From the NCBI RefSeq assembly GCF_900231165.1, contig NZ_LT960614.1:2354550-2418549 (forward strand): 64,000 nt of DNA. The letters run 5' to 3'. Each line of letters opens with the position of its first letter. Within the stretch, counting starts at the first letter, position 1. Positions 43,636-50,579 of the stretch are shown one piece after another. The position numbers were made by a program, and so were the translations under genes. The notes below the pieces were generated by a model, which was given only the letters and a program-made list of their open reading frames with translations, was not told the DNA's origin and made no database searches. Source of the DNA: Hartmannibacter diazotrophicus. Lineage in GTDB: Bacteria; Pseudomonadota; Alphaproteobacteria; Rhizobiales; Pleomorphomonadaceae.

Positions 43636-43883
43636 CCGCGCGCGAGCCCATCGTCACCGATCATGCCGTGGTGCGCTATCTGGAAAGGGTGCATGGGCTC
43701 GACGTCGCGGCCGTGCGCGAGCACATCGCGGGCCGGGCGGCGACGGCCGTCGAGCTGGGTGCCATCGCGGTCCAGATCGAGGGCGTCAGGATGCACCTTG
43801 CCGATGTGACCGTGGTTACCGTGACGCCGATCCGCCGCCGCAAGCGCAAGGCCGACCGCCGAGACCTTCGGGAGGCGCCGTGA
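43632..43883 (+). CDS. Small phage protein with GTG start
   Basis: 83 residues. ITDHAVVRYLERVHGLDV-like opening (TDHAVVRYLERVHGLDVAAV) recalls small RelE/HicA-type or phage 'DAVxRYLERV' proteins, with a short beta section and a very basic tail (RRRKRKADRR). Function unknown. GTGA overlaps with both neighbours. Confidence 0.55.
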   Translation: MTAREPIVTDHAVVRYLERVHGLDVAAVREHIAGRAATAVELGAIAVQIEGVRMHLADVTVVTVTPIRRRKRKADRRDLREAP

Positions 43884-44296
43884 CCGAGGCGCCTTCCTCC
43901 TTTCGCGGACTTCTGGCCGAAATCGCGGCCGCCGCCGGGCCGGAAGCGGCGCTGGCGGTGCAGCGGGCGCGCGGCGGCACACGGGTGGACATTCCGGCCG
44001 ACGTCAAGCCAGGCCACTGGCTGGCGGACTGCGTCGGGCTGGAGACGGCGCGGACGATCGCCAAGGCGCTGGCCGTGACGGACGCGGACAACCGGGTGCG
44101 CGGCGTCAGGCATGAGGTGCTGCCGATCGGCGAGACCGGCGTCATGCGCCATGCCAAGCGGCGGTTCGCCGACCTGATCGCCGAGGGCAAGAGCGTGCGC
44201 GCCGCCGCGCGGGCCGTGGGCGTGACGGAGCGGACCGGCTTCGAGTGGAACGGAAAAATCAAGGGGCGGGACAACCGCCAGGGGCGGCTTTTGTGA
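43880..44296 (+). CDS. mor: Mor-like middle/late transcription activator
   Basis: 138 residues, GTG start. Residues 14-41 (IAAAAGPEAALAVQRARGGT then RVDIPAD) match the Mor/C dimerisation domain (LA-x-IG-x-EAA-x-KL-x-x-x-FGG-x-x-x-IP). The C-terminal HTH (EGKSVRAAARAVGVTERTGF) would bind the target promoter. In Mu, Mor turns on middle and C turns on late genes; only one such gene is seen here. It is the last gene of the long early/middle operon, directly before the late region. Confidence 0.75.
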   Translation: MTEAPSSFRGLLAEIAAAAGPEAALAVQRARGGTRVDIPADVKPGHWLADCVGLETARTIAKALAVTDADNRVRGVRHEVLPIGETGVMRHAKRRFADLIAEGKSVRAAARAVGVTERTGFEWNGKIKGRDNRQGRLL

Positions 44297-44310
44297 AGGA
44301 GAGCAGGACG

Positions 44311-44502
44311 ATGACTGTATGGACCGATATCGCCGATGCCGAGTTCGATCGCGCGGACAATTGCAGGATCGACGCGGCGGAGGCTCGTGAACGCTTCAAC
44401 CAGCTTCTGGCGGGTAGTCGTGCGCCAATCCGCCCAGCATGTAGAGAACGATCGCTGTCCCTCGCACTTTCGCTGACGCTTCGAGAGGATAAGGGACGGT
44501 GA
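44311..44502 (+). CDS. Small phage protein, 3' end overlapped by an opposing gene
   Basis: 63 residues. GGAGAG precedes the ATG. The first 36 residues (TVWTDIADAEFDRADNCRID) read like a real protein. The last 27 look like antisense of the opposing gene, so the original 3' end may have been replaced when the cargo cassette entered. Confidence 0.45.
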   Translation: MTVWTDIADAEFDRADNCRIDAAEARERFNQLLAGSRAPIRPACRERSLSLALSLTLREDKGR

Positions 44503-44833
44503 ATTCCTCTTTTGAAAAGTCGAGAAGTGTCGCGATCATCAGGGCGAAAATCCAGCGGCGATGCAGTTCCTCGGCGGCCGCGGCGGTGAGATCGAGGGCC
44601 AAATCCTCAGCTCCGCTGCGGGCGAATTCGAGGAGCCGGCCATCGAGTTCAGCGACGGCATCCGGGCTCCAGGTGCGGCCGCCGGCCTCGGCCAACGTCT
44701 CCACCGGGTCGATCTTGTTGAAGAACAGGCTTGAGATTTCCTCGGCTGTCGCCCGGCCGAGAGGCGGCGGCTCGTCGACGGGAAACGCCGCATCGAGATA
44801 TGTGCACCAGAGGAGCCTTCCGAAATTTTCCAT
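44396..44833 (-). CDS. Cargo-gene candidate of unknown function
   Basis: 145 residues from the ATG at 44833 with GGAG nine bases upstream. Soluble, helical; features LFFNKIDPVETLAEAGGRTW, then LDGRLLEFARSGAEDLALDL and IFALMIATLLDFSKEEFTVP. Opposes the phage operons and overlaps the 3' end of a plus-strand gene by 107 bases. Own promoter expected, so it may be expressed in the lysogen. No family recognised. Confidence 0.6.
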   Translation of the reverse strand: MENFGRLLWCTYLDAAFPVDEPPPLGRATAEEISSLFFNKIDPVETLAEAGGRTWSPDAVAELDGRLLEFARSGAEDLALDLTAAAAEELHRRWIFALMIATLLDFSKEEFTVPYPLEASAKVRGTAIVLYMLGGLAHDYPPEAG

Positions 44834-44987
44834 GTTCGTCTCCGCGTGTCGTTTCCACGGGGGGATGGACGGTGCCGGACCGCGCCAACGGTCCGGCACC
44901 ACCTCTTTCATGACAGCTTCGGCGCGAGTCTTGGAGTCTGTTTCGACGAGCGCCAGGGGAGGCTTTTGTGAGGGGGCCTCTCGAAAC

Positions 44988-45308
44988 CTACTCCGTCGTC
45001 ACGCCGATGGCTTTGGCCGAGCGGACAACCTGCATGCAATGGGCCGATCGCTCGGTTGCCCCCATCTCGGACAGGTCTTCCTTCGCTGTCCAGGTTGAGG
45101 TCTTCAAGTAGCCGACGAAGTCGAGATCGTCGGCGGCGACATGGTTGCTGACGTAGCGATTGATAGCCGCCTGGTCGAGCGTCAGTCCGCAGGCGTCCTC
45201 GGCTCCGATGATTTCGCCGAGGCGGTCCGCAACGTCCAGGCTATCGTCCGCCTTGGCGACGTTGATCGATGCGAAGAGCCAGCAGGCCGCCAGAAAGAAC
45301 CGTTTCAT
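44988..45308 (-). CDS. Small secreted protein in the phage cargo cassette
   Basis: 106 residues from the ATG at 45308; GAGGAATTTGG precedes it. Signal peptide MKRFFLAACWLFASINVAKA then a mature part with two Cys (EDACGLTLDQAAINRYVSNH; ERSAHCMQVVRSAKAIGV). Probably periplasmic, one disulphide. Its role could be superinfection exclusion or host-surface change, but this is inference from location and signal only. Confidence 0.7.
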   Translation of the reverse strand: MKRFFLAACWLFASINVAKADDSLDVADRLGEIIGAEDACGLTLDQAAINRYVSNHVAADDLDFVGYLKTSTWTAKEDLSEMGATERSAHCMQVVRSAKAIGVTTE

Positions 45309-45355
45309 TCCAAATTCCTCGGTTTTGAGTATTCTGATATTGAAGGGAGCAGATA

Positions 45356-45622
45356 ATGCCAAATGTCGAGAGAGCGTTGCAGATGGCAATCCGCTACGGC
45401 GGTATAGACGGTGACCGTCATAAGGCTTGGGTGATAGACCAGATGGTCCGTGCTTTGACCGACTGCCCGATGGTTGAGAAGTCTGCGCTCGACGTAAACG
45501 ATAATCCCTACAACTACGAGGAACAGGGCGAGAGCGAAGCCTATATGAAGCTTGTTGCTGATGCATGCGACGGCGAAGACGGGCCGCAAACGTATCCCTG
45601 GGATTGCGGCATCAAGCCGTGA
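45356..45622 (+). CDS. Phage accessory protein of unknown function
   Basis: 88 residues. MAIRYGGIDGDRHKAWVIDQ near the start, an acidic centre, and GEDGPQTYPWDCGIKP at the end: a recognisable layout of small phage and prophage proteins without known function. Divergent from the secreted-protein gene over 47 bases. Confidence 0.65.
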   Translation: MPNVERALQMAIRYGGIDGDRHKAWVIDQMVRALTDCPMVEKSALDVNDNPYNYEEQGESEAYMKLVADACDGEDGPQTYPWDCGIKP

Positions 45623-45637
45623 CGACATGCCAACAGG

Positions 45638-45868
45638 ATGCTTAGGCAAGTGGAGTTCTCGTACTCTCTCAAAGGAATGCACGACGTGGATCACCCAATA
45701 ACCGTCATCGACGCGCTTAGATTTTTTGTCGCATTGCAGGTGTTCGATATCGTGCTGAGAGCGATTGACATTCCGTGGATCGAGAAGTCTCCACTGACGG
45801 TCATTGTAGCGGCCGGAATCGGCATGTTGGCAGCGAAATTTCTGATTGCAAAGTCGAACAGACGCTGA
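45638..45868 (+). CDS. Small phage membrane protein
   Basis: 76 residues. Two hydrophobic segments (VIDALRFFVALQVFDIVLRA; LTVIVAAGIGMLAAKFLIA) and a basic end. ATG 45638 used; ATG 45677 with AAAGGA upstream is an equally likely start. Might be a holin or exclusion protein. Confidence 0.55.
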   Translation: MLRQVEFSYSLKGMHDVDHPITVIDALRFFVALQVFDIVLRAIDIPWIEKSPLTVIVAAGIGMLAAKFLIAKSNRR

Positions 45869-45913
45869 TCTTGCCGCCCGATTGATTTCACGGCAGACTG
45901 CCCGACGCCAACT

Positions 45914-45953
45914 CAGCCCCGGACCCCCTCCGGGGCTGAAGTGTTTCAGCCCC
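45914..45953 (+). promoter_or_regulatory. Two mutually exclusive hairpins upstream of the lysis genes
   Basis: CAGCCCCGGA (45914-45923) can pair with TCCGGGGCTG (45929-45938). The latter's GGGGCTGAA (45932-45940) can instead pair with TTCAGCCCC (45945-45953). The pattern looks like terminator/antiterminator, but no T-run follows. A near copy lies at 54134-54185, preceded by the same GCCAACTC sequence. Confidence 0.6.
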
Positions 45954-46006
45954 CCTTGAATGCCTGTTAAAGGCGAATTTGTCGTCACCGAATTTCGGCT
46001 TCTGAC

Positions 46007-46052
46007 GGCGGGATGCGAGCGGGAAACCGGTTCCCGCTTTCCGTATCCCGCC
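46007..46052. repeat. Nested palindrome with AAACCGG core, copy 1
   Basis: Outer stem GGCGGGAT (46007-46014) with ATCCCGCC (46045-46052); inner stem AGCGGGAA (46018-46025) with TTCCCGCT (46031-46038). Lies 15 bases before the endolysin ATG. Related copies at 51893-51941 and 55665-55713. It resembles the AAAACCGG-type palindromic repeats common between genes of Hyphomicrobiales. Confidence 0.75.
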
Positions 46053-46067
46053 AGGCACGGTGACGAC

Positions 46068-46898
46068 ATGGCCTCTCTCCCCGCAATCGACAATGATTTC
46101 CTGACGCGCTTCGTGCCGCCTTCGGGCAAGCATGCCGAGGCGCAACGCGCCAATATGGCCGGCCTCGTCGACTCCTGGGGGATCGTCGCCGAGCTGGCCG
46201 AACTGACGACGCCGCTTCGGGTCGTGCATTTCCTTTGTCAGACCGGCCACGAGTGCGACCGCTTCCGGACCACGGAAGAATATGCGAGTGGCCGGGCCTA
46301 TGAAGGCCGCGCAGACCTCGGCAACACCCGCAAGGGCGATGGCGCCCGGTTCAAGGGGCGCGGGATCATCCAGACGACGGGACGCGCCAACTGCCGCGCC
46401 TTCACCGCGTGGATCCGCAAGTACATTCCCGCCGCGCCTGATTTCGAGGCAGAGCCGGAACGGCTCGCGCAATTTCCGTGGGCGGCTCTGTCGGCGGCCT
46501 GGTACTGGCAGACGCACAACCTCAACCGCTTTGCTGACCGTGACGACGTGATCGGCGCAACCCGCGCCATCAACGGCGGCCTTAACGGGCTTGACGATCG
46601 GCGCAAGCTGCTCGGGATCGCCAAGACGGTGATGGCGGCGGCGATGGCCGGCAGCGTTGCGGTCCACTCGGCCGCGCTGCCGACGCTGCATCGCGGCTCC
46701 GATGGCGATGCGGTCGCCACCCTCCAGCGTGCGCTTCGATCCGCCGGCTATCACATCGCCACGGACGGTGATTTCGGCCCTGCGACCGAGCTGGCTGTCC
46801 GCACCTTCCAGCAGACCAATTCGCTCATCCCGGACGGCATCGTCGGCCGGGCCACCTGGGGCGCGCTCGCCCGCCACATCGACCACCCGGAGACCTGA
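46068..46898 (+). CDS. Endolysin: GH19 chitinase-like muramidase plus peptidoglycan-binding domain
   Basis: 276 residues from the ATG at 46068. The GH19-like domain (residues 1-185) has the general-acid Glu in TGHECDRFRTTEEYASGRAYEG and the FKGRGIIQTTGRANC motif. A C-terminal PG_binding_1 domain (LHRGSDGDAVATLQRALRSA, then GDFGPATELAVRTFQQTN) targets the wall. No signal peptide, so release would need a holin. A possible holin gene follows three bases downstream. An upstream in-frame extension covers only the palindromic repeat. Confidence 0.92.
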   Translation: MASLPAIDNDFLTRFVPPSGKHAEAQRANMAGLVDSWGIVAELAELTTPLRVVHFLCQTGHECDRFRTTEEYASGRAYEGRADLGNTRKGDGARFKGRGIIQTTGRANCRAFTAWIRKYIPAAPDFEAEPERLAQFPWAALSAAWYWQTHNLNRFADRDDVIGATRAINGGLNGLDDRRKLLGIAKTVMAAAMAGSVAVHSAALPTLHRGSDGDAVATLQRALRSAGYHIATDGDFGPATELAVRTFQQTNSLIPDGIVGRATWGALARHIDHPET

Positions 46899-46900
46899 TC

Positions 46901-47446
46901 ATGTTCTCGCGCTTCTTCCATCTCTTTGCGCAGCCGCTCGCCCTGTGCCTCTTCCTCGGCGCCTTCGCGCTCGTCGGCCTCGTCCTCGGCGCCGGCTTCA
47001 CGCCTGCCCATGCCGCCATTCTGACCGGCGATGCCTCGGGCACCGGCAATCTCCTGCAAACGACCGTCAGCATGGGCCTCGACATCGTGTTCGGGATTGC
47101 TCTGCCCTGGCTCATTTGGAAGCTGACCGGCGTCCAGATCGCGTCCAACCGGCGCGAGACGCTGCACTCGGCAGCCGTGACGGGCGTGACGCAGGCGATC
47201 GCCGCGATGGGCCTCACACCCTCGACGGTCAAAACCGAGAATATCACCGCGATCGTCGACGGCGCCGCCAACTGGATTGCCGGCAAGGGAGCGGGCGACA
47301 CAGTGAAAGCGCTCGGCATGAGCCTTCCCGACATCGAGGCGATTGCCCGCGCCAAGGTGATGCAGGTCATCGGCAACGGACCGACCTGGACCACGCTCGA
47401 ACCGGCCATTGAACGCGGCGGATCGGCCAGCGCCAGCAACGGCTGA
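46901..47446 (+). CDS. Phage membrane protein, possible holin
   Basis: 181 residues. A first hydrophobic helix (LALCLFLGAFALVGLVLGAG) looks like a signal/anchor, a second (VSMGLDIVFGIALPWLIWKL) spans the membrane, and a soluble C-terminal part follows. It begins 3 bases after the endolysin gene, which is where a holin is expected, but it is larger than classical holins. Confidence 0.6.
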   Translation: MFSRFFHLFAQPLALCLFLGAFALVGLVLGAGFTPAHAAILTGDASGTGNLLQTTVSMGLDIVFGIALPWLIWKLTGVQIASNRRETLHSAAVTGVTQAIAAMGLTPSTVKTENITAIVDGAANWIAGKGAGDTVKALGMSLPDIEAIARAKVMQVIGNGPTWTTLEPAIERGGSASASNG

Positions 47447-47458
47447 CCAAGTCGGCCA

Positions 47459-47677
47459 ATGGTTGATGAGGTCGGCCGCGCCCAGGAGCGCGAGGAACGC
47501 GAAAGGATGGCGGCGATTGCCCGCCATTTTTCGCAGCCGGTGAAACCAGGCTCTCCGGTCTGCACCGGTTGCGGAGACGACATTCCGGATGAGCGCCGGG
47601 CCGCTGTACCAGGCGCCTCCACATGCATCACCTGCGCAAGGCGGGCCGAGGAAAGGGGCAAGGCGTGGAAGTTCTGA
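47459..47677 (+). CDS. DksA/TraR-type zinc-finger protein
   Basis: 72 residues. C4 zinc finger CTGCGDDIPDERRAAVPGAS followed by TCITCARRAEE. TraR-like proteins bind the secondary channel of RNA polymerase and mimic DksA-ppGpp; Mu-like phages often carry one at this place. Lacks the long coiled coil, as TraR does. Confidence 0.88.
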   Translation: MVDEVGRAQEREERERMAAIARHFSQPVKPGSPVCTGCGDDIPDERRAAVPGASTCITCARRAEERGKAWKF

Positions 47678-48051
47678 GGGAATGGTGGCCGGTGATCGCG
47701 TTCGCCGCAACGCTGCTTCTTGGTGCGGGCGGTTGGGCGATCCGCATGGGGCTTGCCTCGAAGGCGGACCTTGCAGCCGAGGCGACGACACGCAACGAGC
47801 AAGTGGGCGGCCTGGAGCGGCGCATTGCCGCCGATATCAAGGCTTTGCGCGATGGCCAGCATGACCTCTCCAGCCGGACGCTGCGCATCGAGACGGAAAT
47901 CGAGCATTTGCCGAGTGCGGACGACTTCGCCGAACTCAAGGCCGCACTCGGATCGCTGACGGGCGCGGTCGATGCCTCGCACCGGGAGCTTTCCGGACTG
48001 TCGCGCGCGGTAAACCGGATCGAAGATCATCTGTTGAACAGGGGGCAATGA
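47665..48051 (+). CDS. DUF2730 family phage protein
   Basis: 128 residues, GTG start with GAAAGGGG upstream. N-terminal transmembrane helix (WWPVIAFAATLLLGAGGWAI) then a long coiled coil (EATTRNEQVGGLERRIAADI). Common in Mu-like phages beside TraR-like genes; a spanin-like or lysis-linked role has been suggested only by position. Overlaps the zinc-finger gene by 13 bases. Confidence 0.8.
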   Translation: MEVLREWWPVIAFAATLLLGAGGWAIRMGLASKADLAAEATTRNEQVGGLERRIAADIKALRDGQHDLSSRTLRIETEIEHLPSADDFAELKAALGSLTGAVDASHRELSGLSRAVNRIEDHLLNRGQ

Positions 48052-48054
48052 GAG

Positions 48055-48372
48055 ATGGGCAGCTTTGCCGAGGATATGGCGGCGAGCCGGCGGCTCGCCA
48101 TCCTGCGTTTCCTGCGCGAAGCCGGGGGGAGCGCCAACGAGAGCATCCTCAAGACAATGCTGGCTGGCATCCGGATCAAGGGGCCACTGCTCGGCGACGG
48201 CGTCAGGTCCGACCTCAAGTTCCTGGCCGAGCATGACCTGGTTGTCGCGGAGATGTACGCGGGCGGCGATGGCGGCGTCATGGGCGCGGACATCACCAAG
48301 CGGGGCATGGCCTATCTGGCCCGCGAGATCGAAGCGATTGCGGGTGTCAAGCTCCCCGATATGGGAGTCTGA
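48055..48372 (+). CDS. VpaChn25_0724-family phage protein
   Basis: 105 residues with the family's winged-helix pattern: DMAASRRLAILRFLREAGGS, then NESILKTMLAGIRIKGP and VRSDLKFLAEHDLV. Conserved in Mu-like phages before the small terminase; probably DNA-binding. Starts three bases after the DUF2730 gene. Confidence 0.82.
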   Translation: MGSFAEDMAASRRLAILRFLREAGGSANESILKTMLAGIRIKGPLLGDGVRSDLKFLAEHDLVVAEMYAGGDGGVMGADITKRGMAYLAREIEAIAGVKLPDMGV

Positions 48373-48375
48373 GCC

Positions 48376-48933
48376 ATGGGCCGTCCGTCCAAGGTGGATC
48401 GACTGCCGGACGCGGTGCGCGAGGCCATCGCGGACCTGCGCCGCCAGGGGCGAACGATTGATGAAATTCTCGCTCATATCCGGGACATGGGCGTCGCCAG
48501 CGACGATGTCAGCCGCTCGGGCCTTGGCGAGCACATCAAGGAAATCGACGCCCTCGCCAAGGAGGCCCAAAAGGATCGCGCCATCGCGGAAGCCGTCGTG
48601 GCGCGCTTCGGAGAGGAAGCCGAAGACAAGGTCTTTCGCGGTTCGGTCGAGATGTTGCAGGGGCTGATTTTCCGGATGACCGTCGCCATGCGCCAGGGCG
48701 ACGTCATGGACCTGTCGGCGGGCGACATGATGTTTCTGAGCCGCGCCATGAACAGCCTGGCCGCAGCAAGCAAGATCGACACCGATCGCGCCGCGAAAAT
48801 CGAGGCACGCGCGATTGAAAAGGCCAAGCGGGAAGCCGTGGCCGAGGTCGAGAAGGCCGCGGGCGAATGCGGCATGAGCCAGGAGACCGTCGACGTCATC
48901 AACCGTCGCATTGCCGGTATCGCCGTCCGCTGA
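48376..48933 (+). CDS. Small terminase subunit (DUF3486, Mu gp27-like)
   Basis: 185 residues. MGRPSKVDRLPDAVREAIAD and LRRQGRTIDEILAHIRDMGV (HTH) then a helical region, matching DUF3486. Recognises phage DNA for packaging together with the large subunit immediately downstream. Confidence 0.9.
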   Translation: MGRPSKVDRLPDAVREAIADLRRQGRTIDEILAHIRDMGVASDDVSRSGLGEHIKEIDALAKEAQKDRAIAEAVVARFGEEAEDKVFRGSVEMLQGLIFRMTVAMRQGDVMDLSAGDMMFLSRAMNSLAAASKIDTDRAAKIEARAIEKAKREAVAEVEKAAGECGMSQETVDVINRRIAGIAVR

Positions 48934-48944
48934 TCGGAGCCTTC

Positions 48945-50579
48945 ATGAGCGCGCCTTTGGATCACGAGGTTTTCGGCCGGGACATCACGGAGGCCGATTG
49001 GATCAAGCTGCGGCGCGATCATCCGGCGAGTTTGCCAGAGACCGAAATCTTTCTCGGCTATCAGCGCAAGCTGCTGGCAACGACCGCAGTCCACCGGGTC
49101 ATCGTCTATGAAAAGAGCCGCCGGACAGGTGTGACCTGGGCGGCCGCCTACGATGCGGTGATGGCGGCCGGCAAGGCGCGGGCCGCCGGCGGCATGAACG
49201 TCTTCTACATGGGCTACAATCTGGAAATGGCGCGGGAGTTCATCGACACCTGCGCCTCCTGGGCGAAGTATCTGTCCGAGTTTCTCGACCTCGGGCCTGC
49301 CAGTGTCGGAGAGTATCTCTTCGAAGACACCAAGGGCAACAAGGACGTCAAGGCGTTCTCGATCGACTTTGCCTCGGGCTTCTCGATCCGGGCCTTGCCG
49401 TCGAGGCCCCGCAGCCTTCGCGGCATGCAGGGGTACGTCATCATCGACGAAGCCGCGTTCCACGAGGATCTGGCCGAACTTCTCAAGGCGGCGATGGCGC
49501 TGCTGATCTGGGGCGGCAAGGTCCTCCTGATCTCGACGCATGACGGAGCGGAAAACCCCTTCAACGAACTGATCGCCGATTGCCGCGCTGGCCGAAAGTC
49601 CTACGCGGTGTTGCGGACGGATTTCGACGAAGCACTCATCGACGGCCTTTATGAGCGCGTCTGCCAGAAGGCGGGCGAGGACTGGACCCCGGAAGGGGAA
49701 GCTGCCTGGCGCGCCGGCATCATTGCCGATTATGGCGACGCGGCGGACGAAGAACTCTATTGCATCCCGAGCCAGGGCTCCGGCACCTGGCTGCCGTCGC
49801 CGTTGATCGAGGCGCGCATGACGGCTGATGCGCCGCTGCTGCGATGGGAGTTGCCGTCCGACTATCTGCACCGGACAGAGCTTGAGCGCATGCTTCTCTT
49901 CGTTCCGATGAAGCATGCGCTCGCCGACGCCCTGCAAAACCTCGACAAGCGCCACCGCCACGCGCTGGGCTTCGACTTCGGCCGCGTCGGCGATCTGTCC
50001 GTGCTCTGGCTGCTGGCGCTCGATCAGGCTCTCAACCGCATCACGCGGCTGGTGGTGGAGATGCGCCGCTTTCCGCATGCCGAGCAGATCGAGGTTTGCC
50101 GCGCGGTGATCAGGGCGATGCCGAGACCAACGGGCGCCGCGTTCGACGCGGGCGGTGAAGGCAATGGCGTTGCCGAGGCGCTCCAGCGGGAGTTCGGCAT
50201 CTACGCGCCCGATCATCCGGGCAGTGGGCTCGTCGAAGCGATCAAGCCGTCCATCAACTGGTACCGGACGGAAATGCCGCCGCTGAAGGCGGCCTTCGAG
50301 GACGGCACCGTCACGATCATCAAGGATGCAGATCATCTCGACGATCTGCGGCTCGTCAAGGTGGTTTCGGGCGTGCCAAGCATCCCGGATATCCGAACGG
50401 GAACGAAGGGAAAGAAGCGGCACGCGGACGGCGCGGTCGCGCTCGCCATGGCCTATCACGCAAGCCGCATGAATGCGGTGGTCGATCTTGTCATCGACAC
50501 ACCCTCGACCGTCGCGGCCGAGGAGACCGGAGCGTTGCGCGGCGCCTTTGACAGCTTGAGGAGACGGCTATGGGGATGA
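48945..50579 (+). CDS. Large terminase subunit (Mu gp28-like)
   Basis: 544 residues from the ATG at 48945. ATPase with the Walker A-like EKSRRTGVTW (residues 56-65) and Walker B VIIDEAAF (165-172), then an RNase H-like nuclease with LGFDFGRVGDLSVLWLL and a downstream acidic cluster. Motor and nuclease that packages DNA into the head by headful cutting from within host sequence. Overlaps the portal gene by 10 bases. Confidence 0.93.
   Translation: MSAPLDHEVFGRDITEADWIKLRRDHPASLPETEIFLGYQRKLLATTAVHRVIVYEKSRRTGVTWAAAYDAVMAAGKARAAGGMNVFYMGYNLEMAREFIDTCASWAKYLSEFLDLGPASVGEYLFEDTKGNKDVKAFSIDFASGFSIRALPSRPRSLRGMQGYVIIDEAAFHEDLAELLKAAMALLIWGGKVLLISTHDGAENPFNELIADCRAGRKSYAVLRTDFDEALIDGLYERVCQKAGEDWTPEGEAAWRAGIIADYGDAADEELYCIPSQGSGTWLPSPLIEARMTADAPLLRWELPSDYLHRTELERMLLFVPMKHALADALQNLDKRHRHALGFDFGRVGDLSVLWLLALDQALNRITRLVVEMRRFPHAEQIEVCRAVIRAMPRPTGAAFDAGGEGNGVAEALQREFGIYAPDHPGSGLVEAIKPSINWYRTEMPPLKAAFEDGTVTIIKDADHLDDLRLVKVVSGVPSIPDIRTGTKGKKRHADGAVALAMAYHASRMNAVVDLVIDTPSTVAAEETGALRGAFDSLRRRLWG

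Noticed and set aside
45305-46153. A minus-strand frame over the small genes and endolysin start
   Set aside because: Crosses hairpins and repeats, poor protein character, and conflicts with four better genes.
46825-48570. A 581-codon open frame on the minus strand over phage late genes
   Set aside because: Shadow of the membrane protein, TraR-like, DUF2730 and DUF3486 genes.
48474-50459. A 661-codon open frame on the minus strand over the terminase genes
   Set aside because: Shadow of well-recognised small and large terminase genes.
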